Positions 35,496-45,379 of a stretch of DNA of 64,000 bases are shown piece by piece. The DNA lies in contig DUBZ01000061.1 of NCBI GenBank assembly GCA_012960035.1, forward strand, positions 223,383 through 287,382. Direction: 5' to 3'. The stretch comes from Myxococcales bacterium. Lineage in GTDB: Bacteria; Myxococcota_A; UBA9160; UBA4427. The notes below the pieces were generated by a model. It saw nothing but the letters and a program-made list of their open reading frames with translations, was not told the DNA's origin and ran no database searches. A program made the position numbers and the translations under genes. Within the stretch, counting starts at the first letter, position 1. Each line of letters starts with the position of its first letter.

Positions 35496-38210
35496 ATGCC
35501 GGACTCCAAGCCGAAGACCGTCTTGCGGAGCGACTACGCTGTGCCCGATTACCTGATCGAGACCGTGGATCTGGCTTTCGATCTTCGCGAAGACGGAACG
35601 CGCGTCGAGGCGCGACTTGGATTGCGCCGCCGAGCCGATGCAATGGAGAGCGGTGTGCCCCTCGTGCTCGTTGGCGAGTCCGTGGTACTCGACGAGATCG
35701 AGATTGACGGTCGTGTGCTGCTCGAGTCGGAATATCGCGTGGAGGGAGAGGAGCTGATCGTCAACGATCCGCCGCGTCAATTCGAATTGCGCACGGTCGT
35801 GACGATCCATCCAGAAAAAAACACCCAGCTTTCGGGCCTGTATAAAAGCAGCGGCAATTTCTGTACCCAGTGTGAGGCGATGGGGTTTCGCCGGATTACC
35901 TATTTCCTTGATCGACCAGACGTCATGGCTCGGTATTCAGTTTCGATCGAGGCCGAACGAGCCCAATATCCCGTATTACTGTCGAATGGAAATCGAATCG
36001 AGGAGTCCGAGCTACCCGACGGTCGGCATCGCGTGCGATGGGAAGATCCATTCCCGAAGCCGAGTTATCTCTTCGCGTTAGTCGCGGGGGATCTGCGCTG
36101 TCATGCTGGGCAGTTCCGTACGATGTCCGGTCGTGATGTACAGCTCGAGATCTGGGTCGAGCCGCAGAACGTGGACCGGTGTGATCACGCTTTGCGTTCG
36201 CTCAAGCGAGCGATGAAATGGGATGAAGAGCGCTTCGGCCGGGAATACGACCTCGAGCTCTACATGATCGTTGCCGTGGGTGACTTCAACATGGGCGCGA
36301 TGGAGAACAAGGGCCTCAACGTCTTCAATTCGAAATATGTGTTGGCACTTCCTGAGACGGCAACCGACGACGACTACGAGGGGATCGAGTCGGTCATCGC
36401 TCATGAATATTTTCACAACTGGACGGGGAATCGCGTCACCTGTCGCGACTGGTTTCAACTGACATTGAAGGAAGGGCTGACTGTCTATCGTGACCAGCGA
36501 TTCAGCGAGGACATGATCTCCGTTCCCGTCTGCCGGATTGCCGAGATCAAAGGCCTGCGAGCACGACAGTTTCCGGAAGACGAAGGGCCTATGGCCCACC
36601 CGATTCGCCCGGACTCGTATATCTCGATGGACAATTTCTATACCGCGACGGTCTATGACAAAGGCGCGGAAGTGATTCGAATGTATGCAACGCTGCTCGG
36701 AGACGACGGCTTCCGAAAGGGGATGGACCTCTATTTTGACCGCCATGACGGCCAGGCCGTCACTTGCAACGACTTCCGGGCCGCGATGTCCGATGCCAGT
36801 GGTCGCGACCTGGCGCAGTTCGAGCGTTGGTACGACCAGGCCGGAACGCCTCGACTTCGGGCAAGTGGCGAGTATGATGCTCCGGCCTGTCGCTATGTGC
36901 TGACACTCTCGCAGGACTATCCGGAGACGGCATTCGAGATTGTGGGTGCCGACGCGCGCGACGCCCTTCATTGCCCCGTCGCCGTCGGACTACTTCGGGC
37001 CGATGGGTCCTCGATGGCTCTTCGGCTAGAAGGCGAGAGTGAAGGGGAGGCAGAGGCGGTGATGACTGCGTTTGGTGGTGACCCCGATCATGGGGCGAGC
37101 CTTCGGTCAACGCGCGTCTTGGAGCTGCGAGAAGCCCGGCAAGAATTCGTATTCGAAGGGATCGATGAAGAACCGGTGCCCTCGATCTTGCGTGGCTTCT
37201 CCGCTCCCGTGCGCCTTGAAATGGACAGGCCTCAGGAATCTCTCGCCTTTCTGATGGCCCATGATGATGATCCCGTGAATCGTTGGGATGCTGGGCAACA
37301 GTTGGCCCTCGAGCTGCTCGTCACCGCAACGACTGACATCGAGTCTGGGCGAACTCCGGAACTCGATGTCGGGTTTTCGACGGCTTGGGTTCGAGTACTA
37401 GGCGATGAAGGTCTGGACGGATCGCTTCGTGCCTTGGCGCTTTCACTTCCGGGCGAACGGGTGGTGGCCCAGGAGATGGACGTGATCCACCCGGACGCGA
37501 TTCACGCGGCACGCGAGTTCATGGGGAAGGCACTTGCTGCGGCCCACGCTGATCGGTTGTGGTCCACCTTTCGGGCGCTTTCGTCGTCGGGGCCCTACCG
37601 ACATGAACGGTCCGAGATCGACCGTCGACGCCTTCGCAATATCGCGCTCCGAATGCTTGTTTGGACAGGAGAAGAAGAGGCGATCCAGGCGGCCTGGGCC
37701 CAATTCCAGGAAGCCGACAATATGACGGATGCCCAGGCAGCGTTCATGGTGTTGGCAGACCAGGAACATGAGGCTCGTGAGCAGGTGACGCGTGCATTCT
37801 ATGAGCGCTGGAAGAGCGACCCGCTCGTGATGGATAAATGGTTCTCGATTCAGGCGGGGTCATCGCGTCCGGACGCGTTCGTCCGGGTCGAGGAGCTGAC
37901 ACGGCATGCTGATTTCAATCTCGCGAATCCGAATCGTGTTCGCAGTCTGGTCGGTGCCTTTTGCTCGGGGAATCAGGTACGATTCCATGCTTCGTCGGGA
38001 GAGGGCTATGTCTTTCTGGCGGATCATGTCTTGAAGTTGAATGAGTCGAATCCGCAGGTTGCATCGCGAATGGTCTCGGTTTTCAATGACTGGCGTCGAT
38101 ACGGCACGGATCGCCAAGCCATGATGCAAGCGCAGCTCGAACGCATCGCTTCGAGCGGGTCCCTGTCCGACGACGTCTATGAAATCGTGAATCGAGCCCT
38201 GTCCCGCTGA
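35496..38210 (+). CDS. pepN: Aminopeptidase N
   Basis: M1-family zinc aminopeptidase of 904 residues, close to the E. coli PepN length. The N-terminal beta-domain has GLYKSSGNFCTQCEAMGFRR and ITYFLDRPDVMARY; the exopeptidase motif is GAMEN; the zinc site is VIAHEYFHNWTGNRVTC with the third ligand in LKEGLTVYRDQ. C-terminal helical domain IV follows (about 540-904). It trims N-terminal residues from peptides in the cytosol. It stands alone with GAGGAAG as ribosome site. Confidence 0.96.
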   Translation: MPDSKPKTVLRSDYAVPDYLIETVDLAFDLREDGTRVEARLGLRRRADAMESGVPLVLVGESVVLDEIEIDGRVLLESEYRVEGEELIVNDPPRQFELRTVVTIHPEKNTQLSGLYKSSGNFCTQCEAMGFRRITYFLDRPDVMARYSVSIEAERAQYPVLLSNGNRIEESELPDGRHRVRWEDPFPKPSYLFALVAGDLRCHAGQFRTMSGRDVQLEIWVEPQNVDRCDHALRSLKRAMKWDEERFGREYDLELYMIVAVGDFNMGAMENKGLNVFNSKYVLALPETATDDDYEGIESVIAHEYFHNWTGNRVTCRDWFQLTLKEGLTVYRDQRFSEDMISVPVCRIAEIKGLRARQFPEDEGPMAHPIRPDSYISMDNFYTATVYDKGAEVIRMYATLLGDDGFRKGMDLYFDRHDGQAVTCNDFRAAMSDASGRDLAQFERWYDQAGTPRLRASGEYDAPACRYVLTLSQDYPETAFEIVGADARDALHCPVAVGLLRADGSSMALRLEGESEGEAEAVMTAFGGDPDHGASLRSTRVLELREARQEFVFEGIDEEPVPSILRGFSAPVRLEMDRPQESLAFLMAHDDDPVNRWDAGQQLALELLVTATTDIESGRTPELDVGFSTAWVRVLGDEGLDGSLRALALSLPGERVVAQEMDVIHPDAIHAAREFMGKALAAAHADRLWSTFRALSSSGPYRHERSEIDRRRLRNIALRMLVWTGEEEAIQAAWAQFQEADNMTDAQAAFMVLADQEHEAREQVTRAFYERWKSDPLVMDKWFSIQAGSSRPDAFVRVEELTRHADFNLANPNRVRSLVGAFCSGNQVRFHASSGEGYVFLADHVLKLNESNPQVASRMVSVFNDWRRYGTDRQAMMQAQLERIASSGSLSDDVYEIVNRALSR

Positions 38211-38358
38211 ATGGGCACGCTGAGTGGACGCGCCGATGTTGGGTATGAGCAGCGGATTGGATAGGCGATGGGATGGGCCCGATGTGGCCATTGTCGCGAG
38301 TGCGGCGACCCAACGGAATTGAATCGAATGATGAATAGGAACGAAAGGTGCGTGTATC

Positions 38359-38853
38359 GTGGCGACTCTGTATGACTTCGAGGCAACGGATATTGACGGG
38401 GCAGCTCGAAAACTCTCGGGTTATTCCGACAAGCTCTGTTTGATCGTGAACGTGGCCTCAGAATGTGGACTGACGCCTCAGTACGATGGCTTGCAGCGAC
38501 TGTATTCTGAATATCGCGACGCGGGTCTCGAGATCCTGGCCTTCCCCTGTAATCAATTCGGTGCTCAGGAGCCCGGCGACAACGCAGCGATAGCGAAGTT
38601 TTGTCGTAACCAATATCGCGTCGAGTTCGGTCTGTTCGAAAAGATCAAGGTCAACGGCGACACCCGTGATCCGCTCTATGCCTGGTTGACATCGTCTCCA
38701 AGCGAACCCGATGGACCTGGGGATATCGCTTGGAACTTTGCCAAATTCCTGATCGGTCGCGATGGACAGGTAATCGGTCGGTTTGCTCCGACCGTCGAGC
38801 CCTGCGCGGCCGCAATCACAAAGCGCATCGACGAGGCATTGAAGAGCCAATGA
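38359..38853 (+). CDS. Glutathione peroxidase family protein (Cys type)
   Basis: Protein of 164 residues starting at GTG 38359. Thioredoxin fold with catalytic tetrad visible: Cys in VNVASECGLTPQY, Gln in FPCNQFGAQEPG, and Trp-Asn in DIAWNFAKFLIG. The active site uses cysteine, not selenocysteine. Bacterial members usually take electrons from thioredoxin and reduce lipid or hydrogen peroxides. Its stop overlaps the ettA start (ATGA). Confidence 0.92.
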   Translation: MATLYDFEATDIDGAARKLSGYSDKLCLIVNVASECGLTPQYDGLQRLYSEYRDAGLEILAFPCNQFGAQEPGDNAAIAKFCRNQYRVEFGLFEKIKVNGDTRDPLYAWLTSSPSEPDGPGDIAWNFAKFLIGRDGQVIGRFAPTVEPCAAAITKRIDEALKSQ

Positions 38854-40562
38854 TCCATCTGAATCCCGGACAGCCGATTCTGACGGCGAAAGATCTTGGT
38901 CGAAAATTTGGCGAGCGAGCGATCCTCGCTGGCGCATCGTTCAGTCTTCAGCCTGGAGATCGCGTCGGGGTATTAGGTGTAAATGGAGTCGGTAAGTCGA
39001 CGCTTATGCGTATTCTGGCCGGCCGAGACAAGGAGTACGAAGGAAAACTTCACGTCGCGCGGGGCGCGACGGTTGGTTACGTCTCGCAGGAGCCTGAACT
39101 CGATTTCGACAAGAGTGTTCGCGAGAACGTCGAGGAGGCCGTCGCCGAAACCCGGGCATTGCAGAAGCGCTATGAGGAAATCCTCAAATCCTGGGAGGAT
39201 CCTGAGGTCGTCGAGGATGAAGAGAGGATGAATGCCCTGCTGGCCGAGCAGGGAGAAGTCCAGGAGGCGCTCGAGATTCGCGATGCGATGGATCCCGCAG
39301 CCCTCGACAATCAGATTGAAACTGCGATGAGCGCTCTTCGATTGCCACCCGGTGACCGCGACATTACATCTCTGTCCGGTGGCGAGCGCCGACGCGTTTC
39401 GATCTGCAAAGAACTGCTAGCGCACCCCGACATCCTGATTCTCGATGAGCCGACCAATCATCTTGATGCGGATACAGTTGCTTGGCTGGAGGGTTTTCTG
39501 GCCGGGTACTCGGGAACCTGCGCGCTTGTCACGCATGATCGATATTTCCTGGATCGCGTCGCGAATCGAATGCTCGAGGTCTCGCGTGGTGAGATCCAGT
39601 CCTACGATGGCAACTATTCCGACTTCCTGATGGCGAAAGAGAAGCAACAGGACATTCAGGATCGAACCGATGCCAACCTCCTCAAGGCGGTCGCGCGGGA
39701 ACTCGAATGGATCCGGTCGACGCCCCAGGCGCGACGAACAAAATCGAAGGCTCGCATTGCCGCCTATGACGATCTGGTCGAAGAGGCGACTCGAATCCAT
39801 CCCGCGGAAGAACTCGACCTGCGAATCCCCTTCGGACCACGGCTGGGGAGCAAGGTGCTTTCGCTTCGTGATGTGAGCAAGGGCTTCGATGGGAAAGTGC
39901 TGATCGATCACCTCGATTTTGACATGCCACCTGGGGCAATCATTGGCATAACGGGCGCGAATGGGCTCGGCAAGACGACGCTGGTCAATATGATCGTTGG
40001 TCGCGATAAGCCCGATTCGGGAACCATTGAAGTGGGTGAGAACACGCGCTTCTGTTATGTCGACCAGACGCGGCAAACACTTCGGGATGACTTGACCGTT
40101 TATGACGAGGTGGCAGAGGGATCCGATGTGATCGCATACGGGGACAAGACGCTTTCCGTTCGTCACTACCTCGCACGTTTCCTGTTCAGCGGCTCGATCC
40201 AACAGACCGAGGTCGGCCGCCTTTCTGGCGGGGAACGCAATCGGCTTCAGCTTGCAAAGAGCCTCCGCCGGCCTTCGAATTTTATTATTCTCGATGAGCC
40301 CACAAATGATCTCGATCTGATGACTCTTCGCGTCCTCGAGGAATCGCTTTCGCAGTATCCGGGCTGTGCGATCGTGATTACCCATGATCGTTATTTCCTG
40401 GATCGAGTGGCCACGCATATTCTCGGATTTGAGGGAGACGAGCAGATTGAATTCTGCACCGGGGCCTGGGATTTCTACGCCGAGCAAAGAGAGAAGCGAA
40501 TCGCTGAATCCGGTGGTCCAAAATCGCAGAAATTCAAACACCGCAAGATTGGCCGCGCCTAG
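38850..40562 (+). CDS. ettA: ABC-F translational throttle EttA
   Basis: Protein of 570 residues with two ABC domains and no membrane part. Walker A motifs are GVNGVGKST and GANGLGKTT; signatures LSGGERRRVSICKELL and LSGGERNRLQLAKSL; Walker B LILDEPTNHLD and ILDEPTNDLD. The linker contains TPQARRTKSKARIAAYDDL, the EttA-type P-site interaction motif region. EttA binds the ribosomal E site and couples initiation to ATP/ADP level. The ATG at 38850 overlaps the peroxidase stop; the longer open frame upstream is not protein-like. Confidence 0.9.
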   Translation: MIHLNPGQPILTAKDLGRKFGERAILAGASFSLQPGDRVGVLGVNGVGKSTLMRILAGRDKEYEGKLHVARGATVGYVSQEPELDFDKSVRENVEEAVAETRALQKRYEEILKSWEDPEVVEDEERMNALLAEQGEVQEALEIRDAMDPAALDNQIETAMSALRLPPGDRDITSLSGGERRRVSICKELLAHPDILILDEPTNHLDADTVAWLEGFLAGYSGTCALVTHDRYFLDRVANRMLEVSRGEIQSYDGNYSDFLMAKEKQQDIQDRTDANLLKAVARELEWIRSTPQARRTKSKARIAAYDDLVEEATRIHPAEELDLRIPFGPRLGSKVLSLRDVSKGFDGKVLIDHLDFDMPPGAIIGITGANGLGKTTLVNMIVGRDKPDSGTIEVGENTRFCYVDQTRQTLRDDLTVYDEVAEGSDVIAYGDKTLSVRHYLARFLFSGSIQQTEVGRLSGGERNRLQLAKSLRRPSNFIILDEPTNDLDLMTLRVLEESLSQYPGCAIVITHDRYFLDRVATHILGFEGDEQIEFCTGAWDFYAEQREKRIAESGGPKSQKFKHRKIGRA

Positions 40563-40609
40563 CATCCTTGACTTGATGCCGGAACACGCGGAAGAAGGGA
40601 TGTGGATCG

Positions 40610-40903
40610 ATGCTCCGCCATGTTGTATTGGTTCAATTGAAAGAAGATGTAGAAGCGGGTTCGACTGAAATGTTGCTGGAAGAGCTATCGCGATTGCCGG
40701 GGCTCATTCCTGATATTTCGAGTTACTCATTCGGCACCGATTTGGGAATAGCCGAAGGGAACTACGATCTCGGCATCGTCGCGGAGTTCGTCGACGCCGA
40801 TGCCTTCGGTCGCTACGTCGTACATCCGGCCCATCAAGCATTCGTTGTCGAGAAACTTCGGCCGCTCATGGCCCAGCGCGTGGCCTTGCAATTCGATATT
40901 TGA
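40610..40903 (+). CDS. Dabb (stress-responsive A/B barrel) domain protein
   Basis: Small protein of 97 residues formed by one Dabb domain: MLRHVVLVQLKEDVE at the N-terminus, LPGLIPDISSYSFGTDLG in the middle and YVVHPAHQAFVVEKLRPLM near the end. These dimeric ferredoxin-like barrels are found in stress-related and some cyclase-type enzymes. It lies between ettA and clpB on the same strand, but a separate clpB promoter follows. Specific function unknown. Confidence 0.85.
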   Translation: MLRHVVLVQLKEDVEAGSTEMLLEELSRLPGLIPDISSYSFGTDLGIAEGNYDLGIVAEFVDADAFGRYVVHPAHQAFVVEKLRPLMAQRVALQFDI

Positions 40904-40938
40904 CCTGAGAAGCAGACCCGCCAATTCACGCCGCGCCG

Positions 40939-40964
40939 CTTGACATCGGAGCCGATGCGCCCAT
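40939..40964 (+). promoter_or_regulatory. Probable sigma-32 heat-shock promoter of clpB
   Basis: CTTGACA, 13 bases, GCCCAT(CT): a close match to the RpoH consensus (CTTGAAA, 11-16 bases, CCCCATNT). It lies 46 bases before the clpB start codon. The spacer contains the perfect inverted repeat CATCGG-AG-CCGATG (40944-40957). TTGACA is also a good sigma-70 -35 box, so dual use is possible. Confidence 0.6.
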
Positions 40965-41009
40965 CTCCTAGGTCCGCAACTGATTTTTTCAGCCGAGAGG
41001 TGGTGGACT

Positions 41010-43607
41010 ATGCAATTCGACAAACTCACGATTCGGAGCCAGGAGGCTCTTCAGGACGCCCAGAGCCAGGCCGAGGCGCGCGGACATCAGAATGTCGAGC
41101 CGGCCCATCTGCTCGTGGCGCTGCTTGCGCAGTCTGAAGGCAGCTCCGTTCCGCTACTGCAGAAGCTAGGCGTCTCCATGGACCTAATCGGCTCGGAGCT
41201 GGAGCGCTTCCTGGAGCAGCTTCCGAAGGTGTCCGGGGGCGCTCAGAGTCAGCTGGGTGCGAATCTCCAGCGTGTCCTTGATGCGGCTTTCGAAGAAGCA
41301 AAAACGATGAGCGACGAGTATGTCTCGACCGAACATCTCTTGCTGGCGATGTCACAGGATGAATCGGATCCGATCGGCCGTATCCTGCGCAGCGCAGGAG
41401 CGACTCGCGACGGCATCCTAAAGGCCTTGAAGACGATTCGAGGCAGCGCCCGAATTACCGACCAGGATCCGGAATCGAAATATCAGGCGCTCGGAAAATT
41501 CGGCTCAGACCTGACCGAAGAGGCGCGAAGTGGAAAGCTCGATCCTGTCATCGGACGAGATGAAGAGATCCGGCGCGTCATTCAGGTGCTGTCGCGGCGA
41601 AACAAAAATAATCCAGTCTTGATCGGTGAACCTGGCGTGGGTAAGACCGCCATTGCCGAAGGACTTGCTCAGCGAGTCGTCGCCGGAGACGTTCCCGATA
41701 CGCTGAAGGACAGGCGCGTCATTTCCCTCGACATCGGTTCACTCATCGCGGGCGCGAAGTACCGCGGTGAATTCGAGGATCGGTTGAAGGCGGTTCTGCG
41801 CGAGGTCTCCGAGGCCAATGGCCAAGTGATTCTCTTTATCGACGAATTGCATACGATCGTTGGCGCGGGCAATGCAGAAGGTGCGGCGGATGCGGCGAAC
41901 ATGCTGAAGCCGGCACTCGCCCGCGGCGATCTTCGCTGTATTGGTGCAACGACCCTCGATGAATATCGAAAGTACATCGAGGGCGATGCAGCCCTGGCTC
42001 GACGCTTTCAGCCAGTCATGGTTGGTGAGCCGTCGGTGGACGACACCGTGTCGATCTTGCGGGGACTGAAGGAACGCTACGAAGTTCATCATGGTGTTCG
42101 AATTCATGATGCAGCTCTCGTTGCCGCCGCAACACTCTCGCATCGCTACATCAGCGATCGATTCCTTCCCGACAAGGCGATCGATCTCGTCGACGAGGCC
42201 GCGAGCCGGGTTCGGGTCCAAATCGATTCGATGCCCGAAGATCTCGATCAACTCGCGCGAAAACAGATTCAGCTCGAGATCGAACTGGAAGCCCTCAAGA
42301 AAGAAAAGGATCCAGCCAGTCAAGAGCGACGTCAGGCTGTGAGTCTAGAAATTGCGGAGCTCAAGTCTGGTTCGGACTCACTCATGGCAAAGTGGCAGAT
42401 CGAGAAGGATCTGATTGCGGACGTTCGTTCGGCAAAGGAGAGACGGGAAACGCTTTCGACTGAGTATCAGCGAGCCGAACGGGCGGGCGATCTCGAACGG
42501 GCGGCAGAGCTTCGTTATGGAACGCTCGTCGAACTTGAAAATGAGCTCGGTGAAAATGAGAAACGACTCGAAGCACTGCAGGCGGAAGGCAGCATTTTGA
42601 GTGAGGAAGTGACGGGCGAAGAGATCGCTGAGATCGTTTCGAAATGGACGGGCGTGCCTGTCTCGAAGATGCTCGAAGGAGAGCAAGAGAAACTCCTCGA
42701 GATGGAATCGCGCCTGTCACGACGTGTCGTGGGACAGGACGAAGCTCTGGCGGCGGTCTCGAATGCTGTTCGGAGAGCGCGAGCAGGTCTTCAGGATCCG
42801 AGTCGCCCGATTGGCTCGTTCATCTTCCTTGGGCCGACTGGTGTGGGCAAGACGGAAACGGCGCGCGCGTTGGCCGAGTTCCTCTTCGATGATGAGCAGG
42901 CGATGATTCGCGTCGACATGAGTGAATACATGGAGAAGCACTCGGTTTCCCGGCTGGTCGGGGCGCCTCCCGGTTATGTGGGTTACGACCAGGGCGGGGC
43001 GTTGACCGAAGCGGTTCGACGTCGTCCCTACAGCGTGGTGCTCTTCGATGAGATTGAGAAGGCCCATCCGGACATCTTCAATATCTTTCTGCAGATTCTC
43101 GATGATGGACGCTTGACTGACGGCCAGGGACGGACGGTCGATTTTCGCAACACGGTCCTCGTGATGACCTCGAATATCGGAAGCCAACACATCATCGATC
43201 TTGAAACTTCCGAAAAAGAGGAGATGCGCCGTCGAGTCACGGATGCGCTTCGCGCTCACTTCAAGCCAGAGTTCTTGAACCGCATCGATGATGTGGTCAT
43301 CTTCGACTCACTCGGCCGGGAGCAGATTGGTCACATCCTCGAGATTCAGCTCGACGAGTTGCGCGGGCGACTCGAGGATCGGCGTCTCGAGCTCGAACTC
43401 TCAAAAGAAGCGGTCTCTTATCTTGCGTCACGCGGACACGATCCGCAATACGGCGCTCGGCCGCTCAAGCGTTTGCTCCAGAGAGAAATTCAGGATCCGC
43501 TGGCGATGCGAATTCTCGAAGGGGAGTTCAAGGAAGGGACGATCATTCGTGCAGATCTTGCGGCGAGTGGGGAAGGGCTCACTTTCAGTGGAAGCGATTC
43601 TGAGTAA
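41010..43607 (+). CDS. clpB: ATP-dependent disaggregase ClpB
   Basis: Protein of 865 residues, standard ClpB length. N-domain with two Clp repeats (1-145), first AAA domain with Walker [20 protein letters not shown] and pore-region [10 protein letters not shown], the long coiled-coil middle domain (about 405-530, rich in E/K/R heptads), and the second AAA domain with [19 protein letters not shown] and the YVGYDQGG pore loop. It rescues aggregated proteins with DnaK. It starts with GAGAGGTGG as ribosome site and is preceded by a sigma-32-like promoter. Confidence 0.97.
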   Translation: MQFDKLTIRSQEALQDAQSQAEARGHQNVEPAHLLVALLAQSEGSSVPLLQKLGVSMDLIGSELERFLEQLPKVSGGAQSQLGANLQRVLDAAFEEAKTMSDEYVSTEHLLLAMSQDESDPIGRILRSAGATRDGILKALKTIRGSARITDQDPESKYQALGKFGSDLTEEARSGKLDPVIGRDEEIRRVIQVLSRRNKNNPVLIGEPGVGKTAIAEGLAQRVVAGDVPDTLKDRRVISLDIGSLIAGAKYRGEFEDRLKAVLREVSEANGQVILFIDELHTIVGAGNAEGAADAANMLKPALARGDLRCIGATTLDEYRKYIEGDAALARRFQPVMVGEPSVDDTVSILRGLKERYEVHHGVRIHDAALVAAATLSHRYISDRFLPDKAIDLVDEAASRVRVQIDSMPEDLDQLARKQIQLEIELEALKKEKDPASQERRQAVSLEIAELKSGSDSLMAKWQIEKDLIADVRSAKERRETLSTEYQRAERAGDLERAAELRYGTLVELENELGENEKRLEALQAEGSILSEEVTGEEIAEIVSKWTGVPVSKMLEGEQEKLLEMESRLSRRVVGQDEALAAVSNAVRRARAGLQDPSRPIGSFIFLGPTGVGKTETARALAEFLFDDEQAMIRVDMSEYMEKHSVSRLVGAPPGYVGYDQGGALTEAVRRRPYSVVLFDEIEKAHPDIFNIFLQILDDGRLTDGQGRTVDFRNTVLVMTSNIGSQHIIDLETSEKEEMRRRVTDALRAHFKPEFLNRIDDVVIFDSLGREQIGHILEIQLDELRGRLEDRRLELELSKEAVSYLASRGHDPQYGARPLKRLLQREIQDPLAMRILEGEFKEGTIIRADLAASGEGLTFSGSDSE

Positions 43608-43628
43608 CGGATTCGCGGCCTAGAAGAC

Positions 43629-43642
43629 ACCCCGAAAGGGGT
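43629..43642 (+). terminator. Short GNRA-loop hairpin after clpB
   Basis: ACCCC-GAAA-GGGGT hairpin 22 bases after the clpB stop, followed by the weakly T-rich TGTTG. The GC stem with a stable GAAA tetraloop is compatible with a transcript end, but the T-tract is poor. Seen in sequence; terminator role is inferred. Confidence 0.45.
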
Positions 43643-43825
43643 TGTTGCCGGGCCCGGTCGTCTCCCTCTCCCGGCTGCGATCTGGCCTCAGCTGAAGTAC
43701 ATTCCCCGTCGTCAGGTCGCGATTGGATTTCGATACGATCGTGGTTGATTCGTGGTTGGATTGCGGTGCAGTGTGGCGTGGCTTGGTGCTCGCCCATTCG
43801 CCGATTGCGTTCTTCGGAGGTGTGA

Positions 43826-44959
43826 ATGGTTTCGGTCGAGGTGATGCCGATTTCTCTTCCTCGAGACACCGTCCGCTTCGTCAAGACCTGGTTCCCGATC
43901 TATGAGAACGACCCGAACTGGGTGCCCCCGCTCTTTCATGAACGGAAGCGCTTCTTCGATCCTGCCCGAAATCCCTATTTCAAAGTCGCACAGGTCCAAT
44001 GCTTCGTTGCGACTGTGAATGGTCGCGACGTTGGAACGATCTCAGCGACCGTCGACGAGATCTACCAGGAAGAAGAGGCTGGGACCGGATTCTTCGGATT
44101 TTTCGAGTTCATCGCCGAGCCTGCGGTCGCTGAAGCGCTGCTTTCGGCCGCGCGTCGATGGCTTTCCGATCGGGGAATGAAACGCATGATCGGCCCCTTC
44201 AACTTCAATACCAATCATGAGTTCGGGCTACTCGTCGACGGATTCGACAGTCCCCCCTTTGTCGCGAATCCCCACAATGCTTCGTACTACGAGGGAATCT
44301 ACGAGAAGCTGGGTCTGCGACCGGTCATGGATTGGTACGCCTATCATGTCGATTCCGAGATGTCCGGCGTGAAGCGAATGCAGAAGCTGGGGAATCGTCT
44401 TTTGTCTAGGCATCCCGAAATTACAATTCGGTCGCTCGATCTCGCGCACTTCGATGACGAGGTGAAGCATCTGCGGAAGATCTACAAGGACGCGTGGGAA
44501 CAGAATTGGGGTCATGTTCGGGTGACCGATGAGGAGTTCGACTTCCTCGCCGAAGGTCTCAAACAAGTACTCGATCCGGAACTCTGTCTCATCGCAGAGG
44601 TCGGCGGACAGACGGCTGCCATTTCGATCGCGCTGCCCGACATGAATCAGGTTGTGATGAAAATGCACGGGCGAATTTTCCCCTTCGCATGGCGTCATCT
44701 TCTGATGCGAAAGAAGTACATCACGCGAGTTCGCGCGTTCATGCTCGGAGTTGCCAAGGAATTTCAATCACTTCCGCTCGGCGCCGCACTGTATGCGAGA
44801 TCCTTCGATGTGGGGCGTTCCAAGGGACTCGGTCAGGGCGAAGCGTCATTGATTTTGCAGACGAATACGCGAATGCGCGGCGCTCTGGAAAAAATGGGAG
44901 CGACAATCAACAAGACTTACCGAAACTATGAAATCGAGACTGAGCCGAGAAGGAGCTAG
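43826..44959 (+). CDS. GNAT-superfamily acyltransferase-like protein (YghO/BcerS type)
   Basis: Protein of 377 residues, ATG at 43826 with GGAGGTG upstream. Family blocks: FVKTWFPIYENDPNWVPPL, ERKRFFDPARNPYFKVAQVQ, the core MIGPFNFNTNHEFGLLVDGF, PHNASYYEGIYEKLGLRP, and RTRGALEKMGA-like NTRMRGALEKMGATINKTYR at the end. Proteins of this family have two GNAT-like lobes; the natural substrate is generally unknown. It precedes hpf by six bases and is probably cotranscribed with it. Confidence 0.75.
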   Translation: MVSVEVMPISLPRDTVRFVKTWFPIYENDPNWVPPLFHERKRFFDPARNPYFKVAQVQCFVATVNGRDVGTISATVDEIYQEEEAGTGFFGFFEFIAEPAVAEALLSAARRWLSDRGMKRMIGPFNFNTNHEFGLLVDGFDSPPFVANPHNASYYEGIYEKLGLRPVMDWYAYHVDSEMSGVKRMQKLGNRLLSRHPEITIRSLDLAHFDDEVKHLRKIYKDAWEQNWGHVRVTDEEFDFLAEGLKQVLDPELCLIAEVGGQTAAISIALPDMNQVVMKMHGRIFPFAWRHLLMRKKYITRVRAFMLGVAKEFQSLPLGAALYARSFDVGRSKGLGQGEASLILQTNTRMRGALEKMGATINKTYRNYEIETEPRRS

Positions 44960-44965
44960 AACCCG

Positions 44966-45361
44966 ATGGATATTCGATGGCATGTCGTAACGGAGCTCGC
45001 CCCATCCTGTAGAGAAACAGCCGAGGCACGCATCAATAGATTGGCCGAGGGACAGAAGGATCTGATTCATGTCGTCATCCATGTAGAGGGCAGCAAGCAC
45101 CATCAGCATGGAGCGGCCGAGGCGAAGATTCGCTGTCAGGCGAAGGGGCGCGAACTCATCGCCCATGAACGGGACGATGAACCAGAGATTGCGCTCACGC
45201 GCGCGCTTGATGTCTTTGAGCGCGAAGTGCGTTCGATGCGTTCGAAGCGCCGGGACCACCGGGGTGGAGGACGAGGTCGCGCGACCGAAGAGGCCGGCGA
45301 TGATCGAGCTGACGAAGCGGATGACGATGAAGAGTCGGCGATCGCCGAGGGTATGGACTGA
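44966..45361 (+). CDS. hpf: Ribosome hibernation promoting factor (HPF/RaiA family)
   Basis: Protein of 131 residues behind an AAGGAG site. The N-terminal about 95 residues match the HPF/sigma-54 modulation fold (RINRLAEGQKDLIHVVIHVE, KIRCQAKGRELIAHERDDE, EIALTRALDVFEREVRSMRS). The C-terminal tail is first basic (RSKRRDHRGGGRGR) and then very acidic (DDRADEADDDEESA), and it lacks the dimerisation domain of long HPF. It would bind the 30S decoding region in stationary phase. Together with ettA and clpB it adds to the stress-related content of this region. Confidence 0.82.
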   Translation: MDIRWHVVTELAPSCRETAEARINRLAEGQKDLIHVVIHVEGSKHHQHGAAEAKIRCQAKGRELIAHERDDEPEIALTRALDVFEREVRSMRSKRRDHRGGGRGRATEEAGDDRADEADDDEESAIAEGMD

Positions 45362-45379
45362 AGTTAGCGGGGAGAGGCG

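Noticed and set aside
38359..38853. Glutathione peroxidase as a selenoprotein
   Set aside because: The active-site codon encodes cysteine (SECGLT), so it is the Cys form.
39417..40565. Minus-strand 382-residue open frame
   Set aside because: Antisense of ettA; the plus strand has full Walker and signature motifs, and the reverse product resembles nothing.
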